In this document: positions 20,897-28,544 of the stretch, piece by piece
Position numbering within the stretch: the first letter of the stretch is position 1
How the letters are laid out: each line of letters starts with the position of its first letter
DNA from: JAHECQ01 sp963775125
GTDB lineage: Bacteria; Actinomycetota; Acidimicrobiia; Acidimicrobiales; SZUA-35
Reading direction: 5' to 3'
DNA: 64,000 bases
Assembly: GCA_963775125.1 (NCBI GenBank)
Contig: CAVZHQ010000005.1
Coordinates: forward strand, 509,136 to 573,135
Notes under the pieces: generated by a model
What the model was told of the DNA's origin: nothing
The model's input: only the letters and a program-made list of their open reading frames with translations
Databases searched by the model: none
Program-made: the position numbers and the translations under genes

Positions 20897-20954
20897 GGCG
20901 AAGGTCGACAGCGAAAGCGGCCGGCCGAGAGATTTTCCCAGATGAGGTTGACGG

Positions 20955-21005
20955 CGAACGATTGTTCGGATTGACTACGAACAGTCGTTCGAGAACAGTT
21001 GTTCG
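20955..21005 (+). promoter_or_regulatory. Three tandem LexA boxes upstream of the LysM gene
   Basis: Box 1 CGAACGATTGTTCG (20955-20968) and box 2 CGAACAGTCGTTCG (20978-20991) are perfect CGAAC-N4-GTTCG palindromes. Box 3 AGAACAGTTGTTCG (20992-21005) differs only in the first base and abuts box 2. Centre spacings are 23 and 14 bases. Candidate -35 elements TTGACG (20948) and TTGACT (20971) are interleaved with the boxes, so bound LexA would block the promoter. Confidence 0.85.
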
Positions 21006-21058
21006 GGAACATGGGTTCCCCTTCGAGACTGTCACACCCCCTGAGGAGAATGCTCGTC

Positions 21059-21487
21059 ATGGTCGCCCTGCTCCATCCCCAGCCCACCCGTCCCGCATCC
21101 CCACCCAAGCTTCGTCTCGTTCAGGGCCAAGCATCCCCCAAGCACCCACTGGTCCAGCTCGTCGAAGACCAGCCACGTCGGGTCGCGCTCTGGGCCATCG
21201 TCGGCCTTGGCATCTTCGGCTCCTTCTTGATGCTGCGATCCATGCAGTCGGTGCCCGGCACTGCGCTCGAATCTCGGTCGACGTCCTCCCAGCAGATCGA
21301 TGCGCTGCCCGAAGATGGCGAGGTCGTGCACGTCGTGCAGCAGGGCGAGACGCTGTGGGCGATTGCCTCCGAACTTGCACCCGGTGTTGACCCACGACCA
21401 CTGATCGACCGCTTGGCCGACCGCAACGGAGGCAGCGCCATTCAGGTCGGCCAACGTCTGGTGGTCCCTTCAGATCTCGCCGAATGA
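21059..21487 (+). CDS. SOS-controlled membrane-anchored LysM protein (YneA/ChiZ-like division suppressor)
   Basis: 142 residues from the ATG at 21059 (AGGAG at 21044, 10-base gap; an ATG at 21050 is too close to it). A ~45-residue basic cytoplasmic part is followed by one membrane helix (RVALWAIVGLGIFGSFLML), a short linker, then a LysM domain (VVHVVQQGETLWAIASELAP ... IQVGQRLVVPSDLAE). This is the architecture of Bacillus YneA and is close to mycobacterial ChiZ (Rv2719c), both encoded next to lexA, SOS-induced and able to delay division. The three LexA boxes upstream strongly support the same role here. Divisome inhibition itself is inferred. Confidence 0.8.
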   Translation: MVALLHPQPTRPASPPKLRLVQGQASPKHPLVQLVEDQPRRVALWAIVGLGIFGSFLMLRSMQSVPGTALESRSTSSQQIDALPEDGEVVHVVQQGETLWAIASELAPGVDPRPLIDRLADRNGGSAIQVGQRLVVPSDLAE

Positions 21488-21546
21488 CGTACTTCTGACA
21501 TCCGCCCGACTCGTTCCTCCGGCCCAGAGCGGGTACCGTCGGAGGT

Positions 21547-22017
21547 ATGCATTGCCCGGTCTGCTTCGCCGACGACACGAGAGTCATCGACTCGCGCGCC
21601 GCAGACGATGGCACCGCCATCCGCCGTCGCCGCGGCTGCGCGCAGTGCTCGCACCGGTTCACCACCTTCGAACGGGTGGAAGAAGTACCGCTGGTCGTCG
21701 TCAAACGAACCGGGGCGCGTCAACCGTTCGATCGCGACAAGATCGTTCGGGGATTGTGCTCCGCGTCCAAGGGCCGCCCAATCAGCGCGGAACAGTTTGC
21801 GTGCCTTGCCACCGAGGTCGAAGAGGCGGTTCGACTCGAAGGAGGCGAGGTCAGCTCTGAATGGGTTGGCCGTGCCGTCCTCGAGCACCTCCGGGGCCTC
21901 GATCATGTGGCTGCGCTGCGTTTCGCCAGTGTCTACAAGGGTTTCTCCGACGTCGGCGACTTCGAGACGGAACTGAAGCTCATCAAGCGGGACACCCCCG
22001 GTCCCAGCCTCGTCTGA
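21547..22017 (+). CDS. nrdR: Transcriptional repressor of ribonucleotide reductase genes
   Basis: 156 residues. The N-terminal zinc ribbon is MHCPVCFADDTRVIDSR ... CAQCSHRFTTFE (two CxxC pairs) and the remainder is an ATP-cone domain (VVVKRTGARQPFDRDKIVRG ... VEEAVRLEGGEVSS). NrdR senses ATP/dATP and binds paired 16-bp boxes; two such boxes precede nrdJ 2.5 kb downstream. Sits between the LysM gene and a transglycosylase gene, rather than directly before nrdJ as in Streptomyces. Confidence 0.95.
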   Translation: MHCPVCFADDTRVIDSRAADDGTAIRRRRGCAQCSHRFTTFERVEEVPLVVVKRTGARQPFDRDKIVRGLCSASKGRPISAEQFACLATEVEEAVRLEGGEVSSEWVGRAVLEHLRGLDHVAALRFASVYKGFSDVGDFETELKLIKRDTPGPSLV

Positions 22018-22070
22018 CCCGTCATCCAGGAGGTCAGAGGGCTCAATCTGTCGGTCCGAGTTGCCGATAG

Positions 22071-23354
22071 ATGCTCGTGTCCGTGCGGGCGATGTTGGTC
22101 GTGCTTACAGGTTCGTTGCTGCTCGCGCCCATGGTCGGCGCGGCCCGGCCGACGACCACCGGCGCGCGACCCGGACAAGAGCTGCTGTCACTGAGTGAGC
22201 TGCTGCCCGACCCCACCATCATCCACCCCGACATCGCTGCCGCGGTCGACGTCGACTTCTCCGGGATCGGCTCGGCGGCGCAGAATCTCTCCCAGGCCAG
22301 GGCCGACCTGATCGAAGCGTCCAACCGGGGGACCGTGGCCGGCGCCAGGCTGGGGTCGCTCGAGGTCGCTCGCCGACTGAACGAGGCCGACCTGAAGCGA
22401 AGCCAGTCCGCTGAGTCCATGGCCACTGCGGTCGCCGACCGGAACAGTGCCGAACTCGGCCAGTTCGCCGTCGAGGCGTTCGTTGTCGGCGACGAGCAGA
22501 TGCTCGAGGAACTGACGATGCGCGGCCAGGTCGACCCGAGGGACACGCTGGCCAACGACGTCGGATCGCTGCTCCGGGACATCTCGGACGAGGCAGCAGC
22601 TCAGGCGGCAGCGGCAACCTCGGCCCGGGAGGAACGGACTTCGACCCTCCAGGCGGTGATCGACGAGACGGCGGTCGTTCAGGCCGAGCGCCTCACCGCT
22701 GCGGCCGACGCCGATGACGCCTTGCGGCGCGTCGAGCGCTTCGAGCCTGCGTTCGAGGAGGCGCTGATGACGGCACCGGTCGAGCGACTCGACTTCCCGA
22801 TCGTGGTGCTCGATGCCTACTACCGGGCCGAGTTGCAGATGGCCGGCGACCGGCCCGGGTGCCAGGTCCACTGGTACCAGCTTGCTGCGATCGGTCGCGT
22901 CGAGAGCGGCCACGGCACCTACCGAGGGTCGAGCGTCGGCGGCGACGGTCTGACCACTGGTCGCATCCTCGGGCCCGTGCTCGACGGGACACGCTTCGCG
23001 TCGATCCCCGATACCGACGGAGGCCTCCACGACGGTGACACCGTCTGGGACCGCGCCGTCGGGCCGATGCAGTTCATCCCGAGCAGTTGGAAACTGTTCG
23101 GCCGCGATGGCAACGGAGACGATTTCGACGATCCGCACAACATCTACGACGCCGCGCTGGCTGCCGCCGAGCATCTCTGCCGAGCGCACAGCGGCCTCGA
23201 CCAGCCCGAGCGGTATCGACAAGCGCTTTTCGGCTACAACCGCTCGGCGGCCTACGGCCAGATGGTCATGGGTTACGCCGAGGGGTACCGGGCCGCGGTC
23301 GACCTGCGACCAAACAGCGATTCGTTCAGGGCGCTGCTGCGCTCGGGTTCGTAG
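22071..23354 (+). CDS. Secreted lytic transglycosylase-like protein (SLT/MltB type) with coiled coil
   Basis: 427 residues. A signal peptide (AMLVVLTGSLLLAPMVGAA) is followed by a ~180-residue Ala/Glu-rich helical, probably coiled-coil part, and then a transglycosylase domain: WYQLAAIGRVESGHGTY with the catalytic Glu, DRAVGPMQFIPSSWKLFG, and ALFGYNRSAAYGQMVMG. Such proteins cleave the glycan strands of peptidoglycan. An upstream coiled coil is typical of division or cell-wall remodelling hydrolases. The last 29 bases overlap the convergent reductase gene. Confidence 0.8.
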   Translation: MLVSVRAMLVVLTGSLLLAPMVGAARPTTTGARPGQELLSLSELLPDPTIIHPDIAAAVDVDFSGIGSAAQNLSQARADLIEASNRGTVAGARLGSLEVARRLNEADLKRSQSAESMATAVADRNSAELGQFAVEAFVVGDEQMLEELTMRGQVDPRDTLANDVGSLLRDISDEAAAQAAAATSAREERTSTLQAVIDETAVVQAERLTAAADADDALRRVERFEPAFEEALMTAPVERLDFPIVVLDAYYRAELQMAGDRPGCQVHWYQLAAIGRVESGHGTYRGSSVGGDGLTTGRILGPVLDGTRFASIPDTDGGLHDGDTVWDRAVGPMQFIPSSWKLFGRDGNGDDFDDPHNIYDAALAAAEHLCRAHSGLDQPERYRQALFGYNRSAAYGQMVMGYAEGYRAAVDLRPNSDSFRALLRSGS

Positions 23355-24132
23355 CCACCCACCGGCCGAACAGGAGCCCGTCTCCTGTCCAGAGTCGGGT
23401 GAGCGTGAGCTCGGTGGGTGGGACGACCGATTCGCCGTGCGCGGGGCGCGCAGACTGGCCCGAGACCAGTGTGGGCGACAGGGTCAGATTCCACTCGTCG
23501 ATGCAGCCGGCTGCCGCAAACTGGCCGTTGAGGCTGGGTCCCCCTTCGAGCATGGCGATCCGCATGCCCTGGTCGAGCAAGCGCTCCAGAATCCATCGGG
23601 GATCAGCAAGCGATGTCGACGCCACCTCGATGTCGGCCAGCTCGGCCAACTGACTGCGCCGTTTGGGCGACGACGCCGAGCCGGTGAACACCAGGGGTCG
23701 AGGCCCCGTCGGCGACGTGGAATCGAATGCCGGCAGATCGAGCGGCAACGACAGCGACCCCGAGACGATGGCCAGGCGAGGCGATGCCTGTTGGCCCCGA
23801 GCCAGCCGGGCCTCGACCGCCGCCGGATTGGGCCGCGGTCGCTTGTAACGCTCGGATCGGGCGGTGGCTGCGCCCACGATGATCACGTCGGCGACCGCCC
23901 GAAGCGCCGCGAACACGTGGGTGTCGGCGGGCTTTCCCAGGCCCCCCGACACCCCGTCGACGGTCGTGGCCCCGTCGAGGCTCGAGATCATGTTGGTCAA
24001 TACCCAGGGTCGGTCGGCGTGCGGCGGTCGGTGTTCTGCGGAGATTGCGGCCATCAGATCGGGCACGTGATCGGTCCCGGAACCGAATCCTTGACCGGTT
24101 GGCGGGTACAACCGATCGATCGAGACGTCCAT
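23326..24132 (-). CDS. RibD C-terminal/dihydrofolate-reductase-fold reductase
   Basis: 268 residues from the ATG at 24132. WVLTNMISSLDGATTVDGVS at the start, FAALRAVADVIIVGAATARS, then MLEGGPSLNGQFAAAGCIDE are typical of the stand-alone pyrimidine-reductase-like family common in actinobacteria. An NADPH-dependent reduction is expected; in some species the family takes part in riboflavin synthesis, but no rib genes are near, so the substrate is not assigned. Confidence 0.75.
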   Translation of the reverse strand: MDVSIDRLYPPTGQGFGSGTDHVPDLMAAISAEHRPPHADRPWVLTNMISSLDGATTVDGVSGGLGKPADTHVFAALRAVADVIIVGAATARSERYKRPRPNPAAVEARLARGQQASPRLAIVSGSLSLPLDLPAFDSTSPTGPRPLVFTGSASSPKRRSQLAELADIEVASTSLADPRWILERLLDQGMRIAMLEGGPSLNGQFAAAGCIDEWNLTLSPTLVSGQSARPAHGESVVPPTELTLTRLWTGDGLLFGRWVATNPSAAAP

Positions 24133-24178
24133 CAGGCGAAGGGTAGGCCACGTCCAGGATCTGAGCGCTACGCACAGG

Positions 24179-24232
24179 CCTGTGGAAACGTTTTCGCTAA
24201 TCCACAGGGCCGTCCCCTTTTGATCCACAGGG
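24179..24232. repeat. Three TCCACAGG copies (DnaA-box-like), two as an inverted pair
   Basis: CCTGTGGA (24179-24186) and TCCACAGG (24201-24208) form a perfect inverted repeat, and a third copy TCCACAGGG lies at 24225-24233, preceded by TTGA. All carry the DnaA-box core TCCACA (consensus TTNTCCACA), with the next bases TAA or TGA instead of TTA/TTG. The last copy overlaps a putative -35 element (TTGATC, 24220). Confidence 0.45.
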
Positions 24233-24253
24233 TGGGTTCTCTAAGGTGCTGCT

Positions 24254-24446
24254 CGTCGGGCGGAATGCTTCGACGCCGAATGTCGGTGCTGGCTGCGGAG
24301 TCCTTTCCGCAGCCCGCCCTGGACGGCTCAGAGCAGCGGATGGCGGGCCCCGTGGGCGCCCTTAGGAACATCCCGAACGGAGGGGCTAACTGGGCGACCG
24401 GTCGGCCGTTCCGGTCGGGCCCCTCCCTCGACCTACTGCTCTGAGC
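24254..24446 (+). ncRNA. Candidate structured RNA upstream of nrdJ
   Basis: A possible promoter, TTGATC (24220-24225), 16 bases, TAAGGT (24242-24247), would start transcription near 24254. Downstream are several perfect stems: GCTGCGGA/TCCGCAGC (hairpin ~24290-24315); a long-range closing stem CTCAGAGCAG (24328-24337) with CTGCTCTGAG (24435-24444); and inside it GGAGGGGC/GCCCCTCC enclosing CGACCGG/CCGGTCG. I do not recognise the family; the cobalamin riboswitch core is absent. It ends before the nrdJ-proximal promoter, so it may be an independent RNA or an alternative long leader. Confidence 0.4.
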
Positions 24447-24484
24447 TGCCCGGAGCCGACCGGTGTGCAACCTCAGCCAAGTGA

Positions 24485-24513
24485 TTGACACGGTTGTAAT
24501 TTCAAGGTTGTAT
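24485..24513 (+). promoter_or_regulatory. nrdJ promoter
   Basis: TTGACA (24485-24490) is followed after 17 bases by TTGTAT (24508-24513), or after 20 bases by TATAGT (24511-24516). This is the best sigma-70-type promoter in the window. Transcription would start about 24520, inside the first NrdR box, which fits repression by NrdR. The resulting leader is ~210 nt, CA-rich and apparently unstructured up to AGAAGGA before the ATG. Confidence 0.65.
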
Positions 24514-24517
24514 AGTT

Positions 24518-24574
24518 CCCTACATCTTGTGCGTAGGCGATGAACGGGCGGTGAAAGGCACAACATCTAGTAAC
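24518..24574 (+). promoter_or_regulatory. Two NrdR boxes upstream of nrdJ
   Basis: Box 1 core CTACATCTTGTG (24520-24531) matches every position of CWANATNTWGTG. Box 2 core CAACATCTAGTA (24561-24572) matches all but the last. The centres are 41 bases apart, about four helical turns, placing both on the same face of DNA as expected for cooperative NrdR binding. Confidence 0.8.
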
Positions 24575-24732
24575 CGAGCGGCCCGTTCACGACCGTTCGA
24601 CCAGCTAGCCGACGTGTTTGCACCAACCGCACGAGCCCTCCTCAGACGCCACACGACCACCTCTCACCCACCACCCTCACCCCGCCCGCACCACCGCATC
24701 GAGAAGCCCGAAACAGAAGGATCACCGCAACT

Positions 24733-27561
24733 ATGGCGCTAGCCCCTGAGCAGACCGGCATCGGTCTCCGCCGACATTTCACCACCGCTGGAGTCCACCC
24801 CTACGAGACCGTCGTGTGGCAAAAGCGCGACGCTCGGATCTCCAATTGGAAGACCGGTGAGGTGGCGTTCGAGCAACTCGGTGTCGAGGTGCCCAGCACG
24901 TGGTCGGTCAACGCCACGAACATCCTTGCGCAGAAGTACTTCCGGGGAACGGTCGGCACCCTCGAGCGCGAGCATTCGCTCCGCCAGGTCGCCGATCGCG
25001 TCGTCGACACCATCACCCAGTGGGGCCGCGAGGGCGGCTACTTCACGTCCGAGGACGAGGCGTCGATCTTCAGCGACGAACTCAAGTACCTCATCATCCA
25101 CCAGCGTGCCGCGTTCAACTCGCCGGTGTGGTTCAACATCGGTGTCGCTGGTGTGCCCCAGCAGGCGTCCGCCTGTTTCATCCTGTCGGTCGACGACACG
25201 ATGGAAGCCATCCTCAACTGGTACGTCGAAGAAGGAACCATCTTCAAGGGCGGCTCCGGAGCCGGCGTCAACCTGTCCCGCATCCGGTCCTCGGCCGAAC
25301 TGTTGAAGGGCGGCGGCACCGCGTCGGGCCCGGTCAGCTTCATGCGTGGCGCCGACGCGTCGGCCGGCACCATCAAGAGCGGCGGCAAGACCCGCCGGGC
25401 GGCCAAGATGGTCATGCTCGACGTCGATCACCCCGATGTCGAAGAGTTCATCTGGTGCAAGGCCAACGAGGAGAGCAAGGCCCGCGTCCTGCGGGAGGCC
25501 GGCTTCGACATGGACCTCGACGGGGCCGACATCCACTCCATCCAGTACCAGAACGCCAACAACTCCGTCCGGGTCACCGACGAGTTCATGCAGGCGGTCG
25601 TCGACGACGGCAACTGGAACCTGATCGCCCGCACCGATGGTTCCATCGTGCGCACGGTGAAGGCCCGCGACCTCATGCGTCAGTTCTCCCAGGCTGCGTG
25701 GGAGTGCGCCGATCCCGGCATGCAGTACGACACCACCATCAACCGCTGGCACACCGCAGCCAACACCGGCAAGATCCGGGGTTCGAACCCGTGCAGCGAG
25801 TACATGCACCTCGACAACTCGGCCTGCAACCTGGCCAGCCTCAACCTTCTGACCTACCTCGACGAGAACGACACCTTCGACATCGAAGGATTCACCGCCT
25901 CCATCGAGCACGTCTTCACTGCTCAGGAGATCCTCGTCGGTCGAGCCGACTACCCCACTGAGCCCATCGGTGAGACCTCCCGTCAGTTCCGCCAGCTCGG
26001 CCTCGGTTACGCCAATCTCGGCGCGCTGCTCATGGCCCTCGGTCTGCCCTACGACTCCGACGAGGGACGGGCGGTTGCGGCCAGCATCACCTCGCTCATG
26101 ACCGGCCACGCGTATTACACGTCGGCTCGGACCGCGGCTCGTATGGGTGCGTTCGCCGGCTACGACGCCAACCAGGAGCACATGCTCCGAGTCCTCGAGC
26201 AGCACCGCGCTGCCGCCGCCGGCATCGACGAGGAACTCGCCCCGGTCGAACTGCTCAGCGCCGCTCAGCAGAGCTGGGACAACGTCTGTGAGTTGGCGCC
26301 CCACACCGGAGTACGCAACTCCCAGTCCACCGTCCTCGCCCCCACCGGCACCATCGGCCTCCTCATGGACTGCGACACCACGGGCGTCGAGCCCGATCTC
26401 GGTCTCTGCAAGATGAAGAAGCTGGTCGGCGGCGGCACCATGACCATCGTCAACCAGTCGGTGCCCCGGGCGCTGCGTCGCCTCGGCTATTCGGCCCAGC
26501 AGATCAGCGCCATCAGCGCCTACATCGACGAGAACAAGACCATCATCGGTGCGCCCGGCCTCGACCCGCAGCATGTGCCCGTCTTCGCCTGTTCGATGGG
26601 TGACAACGCCATCCACTACCTCGGCCACGTGAAGATGATGGCCGCGGTCCAGCCGTTCATCTCCGGCGCCATCTCCAAGACCGTCAACATGCCCGAAGAG
26701 GTGACCGTCGAAGACGTCGAGCAGCTTCACATCGATGCCTGGAAGCTCGGGGTGAAGGCCATCGCCATCTACCGGGACAACTGCAAGGTGGCGCAGCCGC
26801 TGTCGATGGCCAAGAAGGGCGACAAGACCGACGCCGAAGCAGCCGAAGACGCCGCCTTGGCCGCGGCCACGCTGGTGCCCGTCACCGAGATCATCGAGAA
26901 GGTCGTCTACAAGCCGGTCCGCGAGCGCCTGCCGCGTGACCGTCGCAGCCGCACGTTCGACTTCCGAGTCGCTGACTGCAAGGGCTTCGTCACCATCGGC
27001 GAGTACGACGATGGTCGTCCTGGTGAGGTCTTCCTCCGGGTTTCCAAGCAGGGCTCCACCCTCGCCGGCATCATGGATGCGTTGGCCATTTCGCTGAGCC
27101 ATGGCCTGCAGTACGGCGTGCCGCTGCGGAGCTTCGTCGAGACGTTCACCGGCATGCGGTTCGAACCGGCGGGCATGACCGACGACCGCGAGATCCGGAT
27201 CGCCACGTCGATCATGGACTACCTGTTCCGCAAGCTCGCGGTGCTCTACCTGAGCTACGACGAGCGGGCCGAACTGGGCATCTTCACCACGCATGAGCGA
27301 ACCCAGCCGACGCTGCCCGGGGTCGACGACACCGTCACCGTGAATGGTGGCGACATCGCCCTCGACCCTCCGTCGGTCGAGTCGGCCACCGAACTGGTCA
27401 CCCGCATCGCAGCCGAGACCGCCGGAGCAATCGCTCGCCCCTCGGTCCGCCCGGTGTCCGATCCCGATGCTCCCATCTGCATGCAGTGCGGCATCACCAT
27501 GCAGCGCGCGGGTAGTTGCCACGCCTGCCCGGATTGCGGAAACACCAGCGGCTGCAGCTGA
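24733..27561 (+). CDS. nrdJ: Class II (adenosylcobalamin-dependent) ribonucleotide reductase
   Basis: 942 residues, intact. Reduces ribonucleotides to deoxyribonucleotides with adenosylcobalamin, so it needs neither oxygen nor a separate radical subunit. Seen in order: FNSPVWFNIGVAGVPQQASA with an active-site Cys in SACFILS, GGSGAGVNLSRIRSS, a barrel segment NPCSEYMHLDNSACNLASLN that carries the Cys and Glu of the catalytic centre, VLAPTGTIGLLMDCDTTGVE, and a C-terminal redox/zinc motif CMQCGIT ... CHACPDCG. A vitamin B12 supply is therefore required. It is controlled by NrdR (boxes above). Confidence 0.96.
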   Translation: MALAPEQTGIGLRRHFTTAGVHPYETVVWQKRDARISNWKTGEVAFEQLGVEVPSTWSVNATNILAQKYFRGTVGTLEREHSLRQVADRVVDTITQWGREGGYFTSEDEASIFSDELKYLIIHQRAAFNSPVWFNIGVAGVPQQASACFILSVDDTMEAILNWYVEEGTIFKGGSGAGVNLSRIRSSAELLKGGGTASGPVSFMRGADASAGTIKSGGKTRRAAKMVMLDVDHPDVEEFIWCKANEESKARVLREAGFDMDLDGADIHSIQYQNANNSVRVTDEFMQAVVDDGNWNLIARTDGSIVRTVKARDLMRQFSQAAWECADPGMQYDTTINRWHTAANTGKIRGSNPCSEYMHLDNSACNLASLNLLTYLDENDTFDIEGFTASIEHVFTAQEILVGRADYPTEPIGETSRQFRQLGLGYANLGALLMALGLPYDSDEGRAVAASITSLMTGHAYYTSARTAARMGAFAGYDANQEHMLRVLEQHRAAAAGIDEELAPVELLSAAQQSWDNVCELAPHTGVRNSQSTVLAPTGTIGLLMDCDTTGVEPDLGLCKMKKLVGGGTMTIVNQSVPRALRRLGYSAQQISAISAYIDENKTIIGAPGLDPQHVPVFACSMGDNAIHYLGHVKMMAAVQPFISGAISKTVNMPEEVTVEDVEQLHIDAWKLGVKAIAIYRDNCKVAQPLSMAKKGDKTDAEAAEDAALAAATLVPVTEIIEKVVYKPVRERLPRDRRSRTFDFRVADCKGFVTIGEYDDGRPGEVFLRVSKQGSTLAGIMDALAISLSHGLQYGVPLRSFVETFTGMRFEPAGMTDDREIRIATSIMDYLFRKLAVLYLSYDERAELGIFTTHERTQPTLPGVDDTVTVNGGDIALDPPSVESATELVTRIAAETAGAIARPSVRPVSDPDAPICMQCGITMQRAGSCHACPDCGNTSGCS

Positions 27562-27571
27562 TGGTGACGTT

Positions 27572-27685
27572 GCGTCGCACCGTCAGTGGGAATTGCGCCC
27601 AACTGACCGTGCGACGCACAGCAGTGGGAGGACGTGGAGTGTCCAGGGTCAGTGGGAATTGCGCCCAACTGACCGTGCGACGCAC
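27572..27685. repeat. 38-bp direct repeat containing a terminator-like hairpin after nrdJ
   Basis: Two identical 38-base copies (27582-27619 and 27648-27685), each starting GTCAGTGGGAATTGCGCCCA and ending GTGCGACGCAC, 66 bases apart. Copy 1 is part of a larger hairpin: GCGTCGCAC-C-GTCAGT (27572-27587) pairs with ACTGAC-C-GTGCGACGC (27602-27617), with one C-C mismatch. Copy 2 keeps only the inner stem. Likely the nrdJ terminator, with a tandem duplication or a REP-like element. Confidence 0.7.
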
Positions 27686-27731
27686 GGCATAGGACGAATC
27701 GCGGCATCGATCAGTTCAGCCGGCAAGGCGT

Positions 27732-28190
27732 TCAGCCGTCGGCCTGCGCTCCGAGGTCGGCGAGATCCTTGGCGCCGTGGTGTTGGCGGACATACCGCAT
27801 CAGTTCCTGCGTTCGATCGCTGAACACTGCGTCGAGCGCCAAGCCGCGTGGGCCCGCCAGCTTTGCCGCTTCGAGGATCACTGAATCGGTCAGATCGGCG
27901 ATCGCGGCCCGGAGGCAGGCTGCGTTGGGGTACGCGCCGCGCTTGTCTTCGGGCGCCAGGTCGACACTGTGCCCGGCGAACTGCAACAACGCCTCGATCT
28001 GCCATCCGGCGCTGGTGAGCGGCTTGGTCCCCGAGAGGACCAGTGTGTCGGCCGAGTTGCGGGTCAGATGCAGGTGGCTACCTGGTGAGTTGGCAGCCCA
28101 GACACCGTAGGTCGCGCCGGGCGTCGGCTGGCGTTCGGCTTCCGCCAGAATCGCCAACGCATCGACGTGCGCCTCTACCATCCTGGCCAA
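27732..28190 (-). pseudogene. Acyl-CoA-dehydrogenase-like remnant with internal deletion
   Basis: 152 residues. The first ~60 (VDALAILAEAERQPTPGATY ... ADTLVLSGTKPLTSAG) resemble the middle domain of acyl-CoA-dehydrogenase-like proteins, where the substrate-binding beta-strand LSGTKP lies. After WQIEALLQFAG the sequence resembles the C-terminal helices (ACLRAAIADLTDSVILEAAK ... MRYVRQHHGAKDLADLG). The N-terminal helical domain and most of the beta domain are missing, giving less than half the normal length. I read it as a gene with an internal loss, like the CPBP-LuxR junction. Family assignment is moderate. Confidence 0.45.
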
Positions 28191-28213
28191 CGGCAGGTCC
28201 CTGCGTGCGATCG

Positions 28214-28468
28214 ATGCGAGGGAGGCCAGTCGGCGAGCGGTCTGGCCGCCGCCGAGCGGTGGGATGGCTGTTGGCCCTCGTGGCCGCGGCCGCCGTTGCG
28301 GTGGTGCTCTTCTTCGTCCTCGGCGGTGATGCCGACGTCGACGTCGACGGGGGAGATATCGACGTGCAGACTCCCAATGTGGATACTGACGTCGATGCTC
28401 CGAATGTCGACGCTGACGTCGACGTCAACGAGGGCGATGCCGACGCAGATGCCGGAGTCGAAGAGTAA
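28214..28468 (+). CDS. Small membrane protein with acidic DVDVD-rich tail
   Basis: About 84 residues: a basic N-terminus (MRGRPVGERSGRRRAVG), a single membrane helix (WLLALVAAAAVAVVLFFVLG) and an extracytoplasmic tail of Asp/Val repeats (DADVDVDGGDIDVQTPNVDT ...). No homologue recognised. The start is uncertain (ATG 28214 with GTG 28259 as alternative), and the upstream part may have been lost at the same junction that truncated the neighbouring remnant. The tail could bind divalent cations, which is only a guess from its charge. Confidence 0.5.
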   Translation: MRGRPVGERSGRRRAVGWLLALVAAAAVAVVLFFVLGGDADVDVDGGDIDVQTPNVDTDVDAPNVDADVDVNEGDADADAGVEE

Positions 28469-28544
28469 TTCGATGGAGCGAATGCCCAGCTTTGGCTGAA
28501 TCATTCACCATTTTCAACGTTCGCTTCTCAGAAATACGCAACGA

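Noticed and set aside
24233..24470. Cobalamin riboswitch before nrdJ
   Set aside because: Region is structured and upstream of a B12 enzyme, but the conserved core and a proper B12 box are not present; only a loose CCCGGAGCCGACCGG resemblance.
24739..27522. 927-codon open frame antisense to nrdJ
   Set aside because: A mirror frame of a high-G+C gene with strong codon bias; its translation is low-complexity Gly/Val/Asp/Arg with no motifs, whereas nrdJ shows the full family pattern.
27582..27685. CRISPR array
   Set aside because: Only two repeat copies, internally palindromic, with one 28-base gap and no cas genes.
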